DNA of 64,000 nucleotides from Platerodrilus igneus (Eukaryota > Arthropoda > Insecta > Coleoptera > Lycidae), in the NCBI GenBank assembly GCA_036346225.1, contig JARFIW010000663.1:2728001-2792000 (forward strand), in the 5' to 3' direction. Numbering within the stretch: the first letter of the stretch is position 1; the number at the start of each line of letters is the position of its first letter. A program made the translations under genes and the position numbers. Below, piece after piece: positions 24,654-37,145 of this stretch. The notes beneath the pieces are model-generated. The model did not search any database, was not told where the DNA came from, and saw only the letters and a list, made by a program, of their open reading frames with translations.

Positions 24654-27600
24654 AAAATTGAAGAGCAACTGAAAAAGTAAAACAAAATTATGCGGACACT
24701 CGGTATATATGCGGCCACATGAGTTTTATTGTAAGAACGTATAATTTTAATTTTCCACCCCCTCTCTCAATAAAACCTGAAAAAGTCGATCAATACTTTG
24801 TGGACACTCAGTATAGGTGCGGTCACATGAGTTTTATTATAAGAAAGTATAATTTGAAATTTCTACCTTCCTCGTAGCCAACTAGAGAAAATTGAAGCAA
24901 ACCTGAAACCAATATAGTGCGGCCACACAGTATAGGTGCGGCCACATGCGTTCTATTGTAAGAACGTAAAATTTTAATTTTCTAGATCCCCTCCCCCAAC
25001 CCCAACGATAAAAAATTAAAGAGAACTTGAATCAGTCGACCAATATTGTGCGGCCACTCAGTATAGAAGCGGCTACATGAGTTTTATAGTAAGAACGTAT
25101 AATTTTAATTTTCTACCCGCCCCTCAACCCCAAGTAGAAAAATTGAAGAAAACCTGAATCAGTCGACTAATATTGTGCCGCCACTCAGTATATGTGCGGC
25201 CACATGAGTACTATTGTAAGAAGGGAAAACTGTACCCCCCACTAGAAAAAATTAAAGAGCATCTGAAAAGTCGACCAATACTGTGCGAACACTCATTATA
25301 GGTGCGGTCACGTGAGTTTTATTGTAAGAACGTATAATTTTAACTTCCTAGATTCCCCCCAACCCCAACTAGAAAAAATTGAAGAAAACCTGAAACAGTC
25401 GACTAATATTGTGCGGCCACTCAGTATAGGTGCGGTCACATGAGCTCTATTGTATGAAGGTAAAATTGAACCCTCCCCACCCGCCCAGCCCAACTAGAAA
25501 AGAACACTTGAAAAAGTCGACAAATATTGTGCGTACACTCGGTATATATGCGGCCACGTGAGTTTTATTGTAAGAAAGGTTAGTTTTAATTTTCCACCCC
25601 CCCCCTTTCAATCCTCACCAGAAAAAATTGAAGAAAACTTGAAAAAGGCGACCAATATTGTGCAACCACTCAGTATAGGTGCGGCCACATAAGTACTATT
25701 TTAAGAAGGTAAAACTTTCTCCCCTCCCACCCTAGAAAAGATTGAAGAGCATCTTAAAAAGTCGACCAATACTGTGCGGAAGCTCAGTATAGGTGCGGTG
25801 ACGTGAGTTTTATTGTAAGAACGTATATTTTTATTTTCTAGATCCCCCCCAACCCCAACTAGAAGAAATTGAAGAAAACCTAAACAGTAGACCAATATTG
25901 TGCGGCCACGCAGTATAGGTGCGACTACATGCGTTCTATTGTAAGAACGTAAAATTTTAATTTTCTAGATCCCCTCCCCCAGCCCCAACGATAAAAAATT
26001 AAAGAGAACTTGAATCAGTCGACCAATATTGTGCGGACACTCAGTATAGGAGCCGCTACATGAGTTTTGTTGTAAGAACGTATAATTTTAATTTTCTACC
26101 CGCCCCTCAACACCGAGCAGAAAAAATTGAAGAAAACCTGAATCAGTCGACTAATATTGTGCCGCCACTCAGTATAGGTGCGGCCATATGAGTACTATTG
26201 TAAGAAGGGAAAACGGTACCCCCCCCCACTAGAAAAAATTGAAAAGCATCTGAAAAAGTCGACCAATACTGTGCGGAACACTCATTATAGGTGCGGGCAC
26301 GTGAGTTTTATTGTAAGAACGTATAATTTTAATCTTCCTAGATCCCCCAACCCCAACTAGAAAAATTGAAGAAAACCTGAAACAGTCGACCAATATTGTG
26401 CGGCCACTCAGTATAGGTGCGGCACATGAGTCTATTGTAAGAAGGTAATATTGAATTACCCCCCACCCTCACCCAATAGAAAATTGAAGAACACTTGAAA
26501 AGTCGACCAAATATTGTGCGTCACTCAGTATATGTGCGGCCACATGAGTTTTATTGTAAGAAAGGTTATTTTAATTTTCCACCCCTTTCAATCCCACCTA
26601 GAAAAAATTGAAGAAAACTTGAAAAGGCGACCAATATTGTGCGAACCACTCAGTATAGGTGCGGCCACATGAGTTCTATTGTAAGAACGTAAATTTTAAT
26701 TTTCTATTCCCCTCACCCCAACTAGAAAAATTGAAGAAAACTGAAACAGTCGACCAATATTGTGCGGCAACTCAGTATAGGTGCGGTCACGTGAGTTCTA
26801 TTGTAAGAACGTAAAATTTTATTTTCTAATCCCCCAACCCCAACTAGAAAAATTGAAGAAAACCTGAAACAGTCGACCAATATTGTGCGGCCACTCAGTA
26901 TAGGTGCGACTACATGAGTTCTATTGTAAGAACGTAAAATTTTAATTTTCTAATCCTCCCCACCCCAACGAAAAAATTAAAGAGAACCTGAATCAGTCGA
27001 CCAATATTGTGCGACCACTCAGTATAGGTGCGGCCATGAGTTTTATTGTAAGAACGTATAATTTTAAATTTTCTACCCACCCTCAACCCCAAGTAACTAG
27101 AAAAATTGAAGAAAACCTGAAACAGTCGACCAATATTGTGCCGCCACTCAGTATAGGTGCGGCCAATGAGTTCTATTGTAAGAACGTAAATTTAATTTTA
27201 CCCCTCCTCCAACTAGAAAAATTGAGAAAACTGAACAGTCACCAATATCGTCGGACAGTAAGGTCGACCACATGGTTACTGTAAGAACGTAAATTATCTT
27301 CACACCCCCTACCAACTAGAAAAATTGAAGAGCACTGAAAAGTCGACCAATATTGTGCGGACACTCGGTATATGTGCGGCTACAATACTTTTCTTGTAAG
27401 AACGTATAATTTTAATTTTCCACCCCCCGCCTTCTCATCCATAACTAGAACAAATTGAAGAAAATCTGAAAAAGTCCACCAATAATGTGCGGTCGCTCAC
27501 TGTAGGTTTGGCCACTTGAGTTTTATTATAAGAACGTATTATTTGAATTTTCTGCCCCCACCCATTCCCCAAGTAAAAAAATTGAAGAAAACCTGAATCA

Positions 27601-30525
27601 GTCGACCAATATTGTGCAGCCACTCAGTATAGGTGCGGCCACATGAGTCTATTGTAAGAAGTAAATTAATTCTATCCCCCAACCCCAACTAGAAAAATTG
27701 AAGAAGCACCTGAACAGTCGACCAATATTGTGCGGACCACTCAGTATAGGTGCGGCCACATGAGTTTTATTGTAAGAACGTAAATTTTAAATTTTCCACC
27801 CCTCATCCCCAACTAGAAAAATTGAAGAAACCTGAAACAGTCGACCAATATTGTGCGGACACTCAGTATAGGTGCGGCCACATGAGTTTTATTGTAAGAA
27901 CGTAAATTTTAATTTTCTAACATCCCTCAACCCCAACTAGAAAAATTGAAGAAAACCTGAAACAGTCGACCAATATTGTGCGCCACTCAGTATAGGTGCA
28001 CCACTGAGTTCTATTGTAAGAACGTAAAATTTGAATTTTCTACCCACCCTTCGTTCAACTAAAAAATTGAAGAAAACCTGAAACAGTCGACCAATATTGT
28101 GCGGACACTCAGTATAGTGCGGCCACATGAGTTCTATTGTAAGAACGTAAAATTTTAAATTTCACCCACCCTTCAACCAACTAGAAAAATTGAAGAAACC
28201 TAAAAAGTCGACCAATATTGTGCGGACACTCAGTATAGTGCGGCCACTGAGTTTTATTGTAAGAACGTATAATTTAATTTTCTACCCACTTCTCTCCAAC
28301 TAGAAAAATTGAAGAAAACCTGAAACAGTCGACCAATATGTGCGGCCACTCAGTATAGGTGCGACCACATGAGTTCTATTGTAAGAACGTAAAATTTTAA
28401 TTTTCTAAATCCCCCAACCCCAACTAGAAAAATTGAAGAAAACCTGAAACAGTCGACCAATATTGTGCGGCCACTCAGTATAGGTGCGATCACATGAGTC
28501 TATTGTAAGAAGGTAAAATTTAAATTTTCCACCCTTCAGCCAACTAAAAAATTGAAGAAACCTGAAAAGTCGACCAATATTGTGCGGCCACTCAGTATAG
28601 GTGCGGCCACATGAGTTTATTGTAAGAACGTAAATTTTAAATTTCACCCACCCTTTCAACCAAACTAGAAAAATTGAAGAAACCTGAAAAGTCGACCAAT
28701 ACTGTGCGGACACTCAGTATAGGTGCGGCCACTGAGTTCTATTGTAAGAACGTATAATTTAATTTTCTACCCCTCTCCCAACTAGAAAAAATTGAAGAAA
28801 ACCTGAAACAGTCACCAATATGTGCGGCCACTCAGTATAGGTGCGGCCACATGCGTTCTATTGTAAGAACGTAAAATTTTAATTTTCTAAATCCCCCCAA
28901 CCCCAACTAGAAAAAATTGAAGAAAACCTGAATCAGTCGACCAATATGCAACCACTCAGTATAGGTGCGGCCAACATGAGTCTTATTGCAAGAAGATAAA
29001 ACTCCGCCACCCCTTAACCTAGAAAAATTGAAGAGCATCTGAAAAGTCGACCAATACTGTGCGGACACTCAGTGTAGTTGCGGTCACGTGAGTTCTATTG
29101 CAAGAATGTATAATTTTAAATTTTCTAATCCCCAACCCCAACTAGAAAAATTGAAGAAAACCTGAAGCAGTCGACCTATATTGTGCGGCCACTCAGTATA
29201 GGTGCGGCCACATGATCTCTATTGTAAGAACGTAAAATTTTAATTTTCTAAATCCCCCCAACCCCAACTAGAAAAAATTGAAGAAAACCTTAATCAGTCG
29301 ACCAATATTGTGCGGCCACTCAGTATAGGTGCGATAACGTGAGCTCTATTGTAAAAAGTAAAATTGAAATCTCCCCACCCCCCAGTTCAACTAGAAAAAT
29401 TGAAAAGCACCTGAAAGAATCGACCAATATTGTGCGGACACTCGGTATATGTGCGGCCACATGAGTTTCATTGTAAGAACGTATAATTTTAAATTTCCAC
29501 CCACCCTTTCAACCATAACTAGAACAAATTGAAGAAACCTAAAAAAGTCGACCAATACTGTGCGGACACTCAGTATAGATGCCGCCACCTGAGTTTTATT
29601 ATAAGAACGTATAATTTGAATTTTCTACCCACCTCGTCTCCAACTAGAAAAATTGAAGAAAACCTGAAACAGTCAACCAATATTGTGCGGCCACGCAGTA
29701 TATGTGCGACCACATGCGTTCTATTGTAAGAACGTAAAATTTTAGTTTTCTAAATCCCCCCAACCCCAACTATAAAAATTGAAGAAAACCTTAATCAGTC
29801 GACCAATATTGTGCAACCACTCAGTATAGGTGCGGCCACATGAGTACTATTGCAAGAAGATAAAACTGACCCCCTTCCCTAGAAAAGATTGAAGAGCATC
29901 TGAAAAAGTCGACCAATACTGTGCGAACACTCAGTATAGTTGCGGTCACGTGAGTTTTATTGTAAGAATGTATAATTTTAATTTTCTAGATCCCCCCCAA
30001 CCCCAACTAGAAAAAATTGAAGAAAACCTGAAACAGTCGACCAATATTATGCGGCCACCCAGTATAGGTGCGTTCACATGCGTTCTATTGTAAGAAAGTA
30101 AAATTTTAATTTTCTAAATCCCCCTACCCAACTACAAAAATTTGAAGGAAACCTGATGCAGTCGACCAATATTGTGCGGCCACTCAGTATAGGCGCGGTT
30201 ACATGAGCTCTATTGTAAGAAGGTAAAATTAAAACCTCCCCCTCCCAAGCCAAACTAGAAAAAATTGAAGAGCACCTGAAAAAGTCGACCACTCAGTCGG
30301 CCACTCAGTATAGGTGCGGTCACATGAGCTCTATTGTAAGAAGGTAAAATTACCCCCCCTCCCCAGCCCAACTAGAAAAAATTGAAGAGTACCTGAAAAA
30401 GTCCACCAATACTGTGCGGGCACTCAGTATAGGTGCGGTCACGTGCGCTCTATTGTAAGAACGTAAAATTTTAATTTTCTAGATCCCCCCAACCCCATCT
30501 AGAAAAAATTGAAGAAGCATAACCC

Positions 30526-30702
30526 TGTTATGTATCTGATTCTATATTTATTTCAAAAATTAACAACATATACTCAGGTTCTTTATTCTTCATCACCACA
30601 ATTACATTATGTCTTGATTGTCGTCACCGGTCTCCGCTTCACATTCCTAACTTAAACTCTAACACTATATAACTTAGAATTGGCCAATCTGATTACATGA
30701 CA
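30526..30702 (-). repeat. Short 3' LTR (177 bp) of a minus-strand Gypsy element
   Basis: Read on the minus strand, it begins TGTCATGTAATCAG directly after the purine-rich AGAAAGGAGGA and ends ATACATAACA, giving the usual TG...CA ends. It holds a possible AATAAAG polyadenylation signal (30581-30587). It abuts the last satellite monomer on the left. The matching 5' LTR is not in the window. Confidence 0.65.
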
Positions 30703-30731
30703 TCCTCCTTTCTAACAAACAAGTTATTTTT

Positions 30732-31476
30732 TTACAGATTTAATCTACTGGGTGGTTGTGCTACACGACCAGACTTCGTAGTATACGCCTTGTTTGATGG
30801 TACCAATAGTTTCAACTCATCCTGTACATTGTTACTTACATTCTTAGTATTTGGTTGATTAGTAGATGTACAATTATACCAGTGATTGTTGTCTGTACTA
30901 TCTAAATTTACATTACTACCATAACCTGTGCTATACATATCTAACTTAACATAAGACGGGCGAATATCATGGTATTTCTTCTCTTTATCTTACCCGTTTC
31001 ATCTACTAAATTATAAGGTCGTGGTGTTTTGTCAAATTTAGAGACAATCCGTGTAGATTTCCAAATTTTCTTTTTGTGGTCCCTGAATACTACATTATCA
31101 TGCTTATTGTAACAAACACCCATTTTAGAATGTCTATACTATTAAATTTTTTTTTGTTTTTTCAAAAGAAAATCTTTAAAATTTTAATTACTTTGGGTTT
31201 CAATGAATTTTTTAAAACTGGTATAATCAATCTTGTTGAACGACTCATTAATAATTGAGCAGCTGAAAATTTTGATCCTAATACTGGCATGTTTCGATAT
31301 TCTAAGAGCATTTTTTCTTTTTCACAATTTGCTTCTACGGACTTTTTAAAAATCTTCTTACAGATTCCTACAGCCTTTTCAGCTAAACCATTACTTTTTG
31401 GATACACTGGTGAAGATATAATTATTTGAAAATTCCAGAATTTTGCAAAATTTATAACATTTAATTTTTCCTGCAA
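30732..31476 (-). pseudogene. Gypsy integrase, C-terminal half
   Basis: Minus-strand frames carry the integrase core block IIISSPVYPKSNGLAEKAVG, with the third catalytic acid in GLAEK, then LLEYRNMPV. This is followed by a C-terminal segment with DNVVFRDHKKKIW and PYNLVDETGK, and a tail ending TTKSGRVAQPPSRLNL before the stop. Such tails are common in Ty3/Gypsy Pol proteins. A frame change near 31160 and another near 30940 break the protein. The upstream part of the same integrase is at 33397-33900, beyond an insertion. About 26 bp near 31450 duplicate an AATTTTGCA motif and add a small frame error. Confidence 0.8.
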
Positions 31477-31480
31477 AATT

Positions 31481-33396
31481 ATTTGTCGACATTACCGCTA
31501 TGCATCTATTATTTTAGTATTTATTCAACAACGTTTATTCTATTGATTTTATTGATCTTGCATATTTAATTAACCAACAAACTTCAAGGCACACTACAAT
31601 TTCAATTAGAATTACAATCTACAACGTATCACGTCGTCCCAGCTGATAACATGTTTACAAACCAATTCGCGTGCTCCTACTTCTTTGTAATATCTAAGAT
31701 TTTCAAGTTATTTCATCGATTCGTGACAGATAGTCACTTTTCGTTTCCTCGTTGTAGAGAAAGGTCACTTGGTGTGTTATCAAACACTCAAGATGGTGCG
31801 GGAAATTAAGTTTTCCTGGCAGAGACGCCGCAATAGAAGGCATAGTTAGTTAAAAGTTGTCTAGAACAACTTATATGTGTAGTGTATAAACTCATCTTGG
31901 CGATGGTTTGTTTGAATGTGTAATTAATTTAACAATAATAATGAAATTTGTTACAGAATACAACTTTTATGTTATCTTGAACACATTCAATTTGGTTTGG
32001 TTTAAGCAAATTTTATTTTCATGGAATTTGTTTAAAATATAAATGCGTAAGCAATTCTGTTAGACAAAATTGAATTTCCGGTATGCAGCTGCACCTGCCC
32101 TGAATAGTTGGTGAACAACATGTTATTTGAAGGTTACAGGTCATTGCCGCCATTTGGTAAAGCTGTTTAATTTTCTAACATAAGACTGCATTTGCAAAGT
32201 TTCATTGCGTATATATGTATGTGGTGAATTCTTTTTTTGAAAGCTTGTAACTACTTCATGCTGTTATATGCAATTCACTATGGGTCGTTCACGAATAATT
32301 TTGTCAAGTAATTTGTTAAAAACTTATCTTTTTAAAATGTAATGTTATAATTCATAGAACAATCTTTTGTAATTAATAATGTGCTCAACTTTGGAAATTG
32401 TACTTTACCGGTTGTATATAAAACAATAGTAAAATTTGCAGACAAATAATCGTCACTTGTTTGTTACAAGTTCAATATTTATCTTGTTTACTACAATTTA
32501 AAATACCAACATGTTGATTTAATAGGGCCTAAGTCCAGAAAAGTGAAGTTTAAACTGAGATTAACTAATTAATAATTTTGCCACATGTTGAGTAAATTTT
32601 TAAAGAACTGTAAAGTCTTTCGTAGCGCTACCCCAGACTAATAATTATAAAAATATTGTCACCAAAAGTTAAGTATCCAAATCAAGATATAGTAGTAATT
32701 AAACTTTAAGATTTGTTTTACACCTTCAGAGTAAAACAGAAACTACATTTATAAGAATTTTATTTTTTATTAAGTAAACTTATAATGTTCATAACTTATC
32801 TTAAATGAGAATATAGAATTATTTTTGACTTCAGTTCATTATTCTATAATTATTAAACTTCTCCAAAGTTTCTTAGGTAATTGAAAGGTTTAACTTATAA
32901 CGAATGCATACAATGATACAATGAAAACTAATCGAAACTATAATAAAGATTTCATGCTCATACAGGACCATAAGATCTAAAGGGTATCTATGTTGGTAGT
33001 ATTATGTTTCAAAGCCGCCCTAGACATCGTTAGTTCAGTGAAGAAGACGACCAAATGTAAGTAGCATATTTGTGATAATCCAACTTTGTATTTAAAGTGG
33101 TTGGTGATAATTTAGGTTTCCAAATTTTCGTTTTCTCGCAATTTGATTCAGTCAGTTGCATAAAAAAATTTAGGTGGCGTCCATTATTTTATTTTCTAAC
33201 TTATATAAACCCATTGACCCAATCTCATGCGACCGTGGGTCAAAACTCAGTTAGCTAAAAAGTCTTAAGAGTTTTCGTTTTCTAAAGCCATTTTTCATCC
33301 TAACCTTACCCTAGGCTTGTTACTGTTGTATAAGAATTCTCGATAGGTTAAGTCGAACTCTATAAAAAAAATCTACCACAATTTTTTTATATTACA
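31481..33396 (-). mobile_element. 1.9-kb LTR-like insertion splitting the integrase
   Basis: No coding sequence. Its right end, TTATATTACA, and about 250 bp next to it match, with divergence, the right end of the insertion at 57000-59019. Shared landmarks in the same order are GGTGGCG, CCCATTGACCCAA, CTCATG, GAGTTTTC and AAGCCATTTTTCATCC. Read on the minus strand it starts TGTAATATAAAA. It sits inside a Gypsy integrase, as the other copy does. The left boundary is uncertain by a few bases and I found no clean duplication. Confidence 0.6.
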
Positions 33397-33900
33397 AATT
33401 TTTCATTAAATAGGAGTGAAATGGCATATTGTCAGCAATCATTATAAGTGGAATACCATAAAAATGAAAATATTACTTTAAACCTCTTAATAATTTCAAC
33501 ATAGTCTTTACGAGACAGTTTTACTAATTCTATCCATTTGGAATAGTAGTTCATCATCACCAAATAGTTTTTATTTTCAAGTTCTAATATATCACATCCT
33601 TATTTTTTGATAAGGTAGATCGGGTAGTTCGTGACTGATCAATGGTTCTTTGATTGAATTTTTCACAGACCCTATATACTTTAACATATTCTTCTATTTC
33701 TTTGTTTATATTTTGCCAATATAATATAGTGATTGAGCTCTCGCTTTTGTTTTTAAAATACCTTGATGCGACTAATGAAGTGATTCTAACATTTCTTTTT
33801 TTAATAAAGAAGGAACAACTACTCTATTATCAAAAAACAGTAAATCATCTATTACAGATAAAAAAATTAATTCCATTTTTTATTTGATGTCTCTGTAGCC
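33397..33900 (-). pseudogene. Gypsy integrase, zinc-binding domain and start of core
   Basis: Minus-strand remnant with several stops. It shows the H2C2-type region (MLESLH, then HQGILKTKARA and YYWQNINKEIEEYV, then VCEKF, a decayed CxxC), the core with YYSKWIELVKLS spread over two frames, and PLIMIADNMPF, which includes the second catalytic Asp. It breaks off at the insertion and continues at 31476. Reading frames beyond 33900 are not recognisable. Confidence 0.72.
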
Positions 33901-33940
33901 ATCCATTTATGTGAAATTTTATCAATTTTTCCTATTATCT

Positions 33941-34062
33941 AACCTAAGTCCACACAAGTCCAACTAACATAACCTAACTCCAGACAACACTTGCTAACCT
34001 AACTCCTGATAAGTCCACATCCAACCTAAGTCGGAGGCAATTTTACCCTAACCTAACATCCT
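33941..34062. repeat. Five degenerate units of about 27 bp, each with AACCTAA
   Basis: AACCTAAG or AACCTAAC begins units at 33941, 33971, 33995, 34023 and 34050. The rest of each unit resembles CTCCAGACAACAC or GTCCACACAAGTCC. CCTAA is the complement of the insect telomere repeat TTAGG, but the units are longer and the match is probably incidental. Confidence 0.6.
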
Positions 34063-34276
34063 ACATATATCCGACGTATATCTGGACATATGTCGATGCG
34101 CACCCCTACCGACCTAGGTCGGATAACAAAACTGTTCCTAAACAAGGGAATGTAAGTGATATGGCGGTGTCTAACATATTCGGGTATCTTCGGCAATATG
34201 CGCCTCCACTCTGTAAGATACATAAGAGCAATTTTCGTATTCAATTTAGTATTCGGCAGTAGCTAGAACGGTAAAC

Positions 34277-35425
34277 ATGACCGTATCCAAGTTGATTAAC
34301 GTTCCTCAACTTCTTGGGAATAAAGTGAAACCAACAAATGAGCGATTTGGATTGTGACTGTTGGCAGAAAATATGTGCAACAATAATCTGGTGACAGATA
34401 TTGGTAATATTTGTTATGTCGAAGGCGAACAGATGCTGACTGGTGGACTACACACACCAACTACAGAACCATTTTGTGACAATATAATGTTGGGTAAAAT
34501 TTGCAACCTTTCTGACGCTGAGCAAACATCTGCAAACAAAAGGATGTTTATCTTAAAAAAAAGAAATTTGTGGTGCATTTAACAGCTATCTACGAAACTA
34601 GATTTTTTACGTTGTTCAGATGTACTTTGGCCAAAAACATGGTATTACGCGATTGGAAGCGACAATATACAACTGTACAATTTGAAACTATGTCAGTGCG
34701 GAAAGGGTGTATAATGCAGACTGTTTAACCTTATTGGAAGATAGTAAATTTTACTTCCTAAAGACCCCAATGTACTCGGTATCACTTGCCAAAATGTGGA
34801 GTAATCTATCGGACAAGCTACAAAATAGCTGCTGTTTAGTGTATAATAATCTACTACAGTACGTGTATTGGAGGTATAGCAATACAAAGAAATTGTCTGG
34901 CTTGTAAATTAAGTTGTCCGAAAAACCAGAGGAAAAAGAAAAATTGATAAAATATGTGCTTTTGGCTTTTAATTTTAACTATTTACCTGTAAATTATTTG
35001 GATATAGTAGAGGAGGAAGACAGCCAAGATAAAATAAGAATCTTTTATTAGTGCTGCATTAAAGCAGGTAGTACATATTTTACACAATCTGCAACACCAT
35101 ATTCTACAATTCCAAAAAAATAGTCATTTCGGAATTGGGAGTGATAGATACGCCTAACACTCGCCCAGAGGTTGTACGACACCGTGTAAATATTGGCAGT
35201 AAACTCTATCCGTTTACGCTAAAGGAAATTGCTCCATTATGCATGTCATACGCTGTAAGTGGAGGAAAAAGACAATTGGAATTAAAGGAAATGGATGCAA
35301 AAAGGCGAAAGTTGGACTACATGGAAAACACTGCGACAATACGCGAACAATACAAACATATGTTAGACAAAGAACATCTTATTAGAGAAAATGAGGAAGA
35401 GCTAAAAGATTATTTTATGTGGTGA
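34277..35425 (+). pseudogene. Broken gene of unknown function, possibly viral or Maverick-derived
   Basis: A run of plus-strand frames that read as one decayed protein of about 380 residues. It starts at ATG 34277 (MTVSKLINVPQLLGN). The first part contains LVTDIGNICYVEGEQMLTGG, the next ADCLTLLEDSKFYFLK and a Trp-rich VYWRYSN. An acidic stretch with DIVEEEDSQDKIRIFY follows. The last part (35135-35425) has GSKLYPFTLKEIAPL and a charged, probably coiled-coil tail, REQYKHMLDKEHLIRENEEE. Stops and frameshifts lie near 34357, 34580, 34905 and 35050. I do not recognise the family. Long conserved-looking runs between lesions suggest fairly recent decay. The neighbouring zinc-finger gene suggests a large DNA mobile element or virus. 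Confidence 0.55.
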
Positions 35426-35510
35426 TGGACTGACTTAAATACATACGGGTTCTACAAGCTGTATACATTTGCGGTTAGTAAGAAAGACTCTTTTAGTTAT
35501 GTAGGCATCC

Positions 35511-35801
35511 TTGCGGAAAAAGGCTGGTACTAAATCCGTATACTTTTTAAAAGGTTATTCTAAAAACGTATTTATCAAAATGGCAGATAACAAAGACAAA
35601 CTAAGGATTGCGGGTTTCGTAACCTTGGCGTACACCACACGCAAAGGAGTTCCGCTAAACATTGCATATTTGCCTAGTAAAGAACCTTTCGGATCATTTA
35701 AAACCGAGGGCCCTACAACCTATAACAATCATATATTCCCAAAAGTGGTAGACATTCAACTACGCAACAGTGAGTGGGAGAATAAGGATTCTCTCCAATA
35801 A
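35511..35801 (+). pseudogene. Second unknown broken gene in the same cluster
   Basis: About 90 codons from KSVYFLKGYSKNVF through MADNKDKLRIAGFVTLAY and KGVPLNIAYLPSKEPFGSF to KVVDIQLRNSEW. It lies about 90 bp downstream of the previous remnant on the same strand, perhaps in the same set of genes. The frame starts inside the protein, since there is no convincing ATG near 35511. Family not recognised. Confidence 0.4.
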
Positions 35802-36790
35802 GAAATTAAAGTTTCCATGTACGTAGCACCAGTCATTGAGAAATGGTAGAAATGTTAAACCTATAAATGCTATTATTAATTGTGGTTTAGAAAAATAGTA
35901 GTTTTCTTGGACTAAATAAAATAGCTTAGACTGATTAATGTATATGGTTACATTATTCTCGTACACATCCACAAACATCTGCTTACGTCCACATACGGAC
36001 ATGGCGATACCGGTAGTTTTTGTTTAACAAATAGTAGGAAAGATACGTTAGGTGTTAGTGTGTAGAAACCCATCGGATCGTTGGATTCAAAAAGAACGGT
36101 GCGGCGGAATGTATGGCAGTTCCCGTTAGAATAATCAAAAGTGGGTAATCGATCGTATTAGATGTTTAAATATGCGAAAGTGTAAAAGCCTACATAAGCA
36201 AAATTTATGTATCAGACAAAAAAGTGCGCGATGTGCTACACTTATAAAGAAAGTATAGAATAATGCTTTGCAGCGGTCCTAGCAGTAAAAAGGCGACTGA
36301 CTTTTTCAAGCAACTACAAGAATAGCATAGCGCAGAGAAGGGGTATGAATGTATTATACAGCGCATTCTTACTATAAAACATGTTAGTTTACCGGTAGCT
36401 CGAACGTGTAATTGATCACAACTTATAGATCCCTCGGAGGTTTAAAATTCTGAGACCATTGTAGTTTGAAAAATGTTTGGAAATTATCAGAACGGGAGCT
36501 GGTCGAAGTATAAGTTAGATGGGTAATTGAACGAGCTTTTTCTACCTTTTACGAGGGAATCGGAAGTTAACAGACATCGAGCATCTAATTCTCTATTTAG
36601 GTGGTATCGAGTACTTGCAGGCTCTAGAAATAATTACATGCTACCGACCACTATGCGGAAAATTTGGTTCTAGGAAATGAGCAACCTACGAAAGTACGGA
36701 ATACTTGGTATTAATGCTAATTGGTTTAGTGACCGCGCTTGTGCACTCTTCGAGTGTCTTCGGAAATCTTTGATTGTTTCCAAAATGTAT
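35802..36790 (+). other. Decayed coding-like region between the unknown genes
   Basis: No long frame, but several short plus-strand stretches look protein-derived, such as CSGPSSKKATDFFKQLQE near 36270-36325 and GYECIIQRILTIKHVS near 36340-36390. A minus-strand frame at 35760-36002 is also open. I cannot assign either strand with confidence. Confidence 0.3.
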
Positions 36791-36797
36791 ATAAACC

Positions 36798-37145
36798 ATG
36801 ACGCTATCCATGGAAGCTGGTGGAAGAAAAATATCATCCGAAAATATTTTTAATTGCAACTCTTGTGGTGCTTTCTATATCTGGAAAAATGTTCTCAAAC
36901 GGCACCAGAACAAATGTCGTGATGTAACATCGTCCACGGTTAAGCTCATACATTCTTCAGCAGCAAAGTACTTAAACTGTGAGTCTTGCGGTATTGCTTT
37001 TACGAGAATGGATAACTTACTACGGCACAAGGAAAAACAGCATGGTATGTCATTAAGCCGTAAACGTTCAGCTCCGTCAGCTGTTAAAGGGTCTTGTACA
37101 AAACAATCACGAATTATGTGTAAAGTATGCGATTTTGTTATTTAA
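36798..37145 (+). pseudogene. C2H2 zinc-finger protein, truncated upstream copy
   Basis: 115 codons. A first finger-like pair CNSCGAFYIWKNVLKRHQNK is followed by CESCGIAFTRMDNLLRHKEK, a basic linker with SLSRKRSAPSAV, and MCKVCDF, the start of a third finger. The frame then hits a stop. It is a near copy of 37793-38140; similarity begins at TCCGAAAATATTTTT and ends at GTATGCGATTT. Its own N-terminus (MTLSMEAGG) differs. It is probably the incomplete product of a local duplication of about 970 bp. Confidence 0.7.

Larger units (their letters stand above)
11690..30520. repeat. Satellite array, monomer about 120 bp, roughly 150 copies
   Basis: Every monomer carries, in order: GTGCGGCCACATGAG, TTCTATTGTAAGAACGTA, an AAATTTTAATTTTC stretch, a C-rich block ending CCCAACTAG, AAAAATTGAAGAAAACCTGA, then CAGTCGACCAATATTGTGCG and GCCACTCAGTATAG. 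Spacing between successive GTGCGGCCACATGAG boxes is usually 115-125 bp. The GTGCGGCCAC decamer occurs twice per monomer, about 23 bp apart. Two common variants read CGGCCACTC or CGGACACTC. The array is broken once, by a transposon near 24.0-24.65 kb. The many frames of 60-100 codons across it are read-through of consecutive monomers and are not genes. Copy number is estimated from length. Confidence 0.96.

Noticed and set aside
11690..30520. Dozens of minus- and plus-strand frames of 60-100 codons with recurring motifs such as YVLTIKLMWPH and MSFIVRTYNFNF
   Set aside because: They are translations of consecutive satellite monomers. A 120-bp period is a multiple of three, so open frames repeat. 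No independent gene signal.
33930..34070. Interstitial telomere array
   Set aside because: CCTAA occurs once or twice per 27-bp unit, not as a pure TTAGG run.
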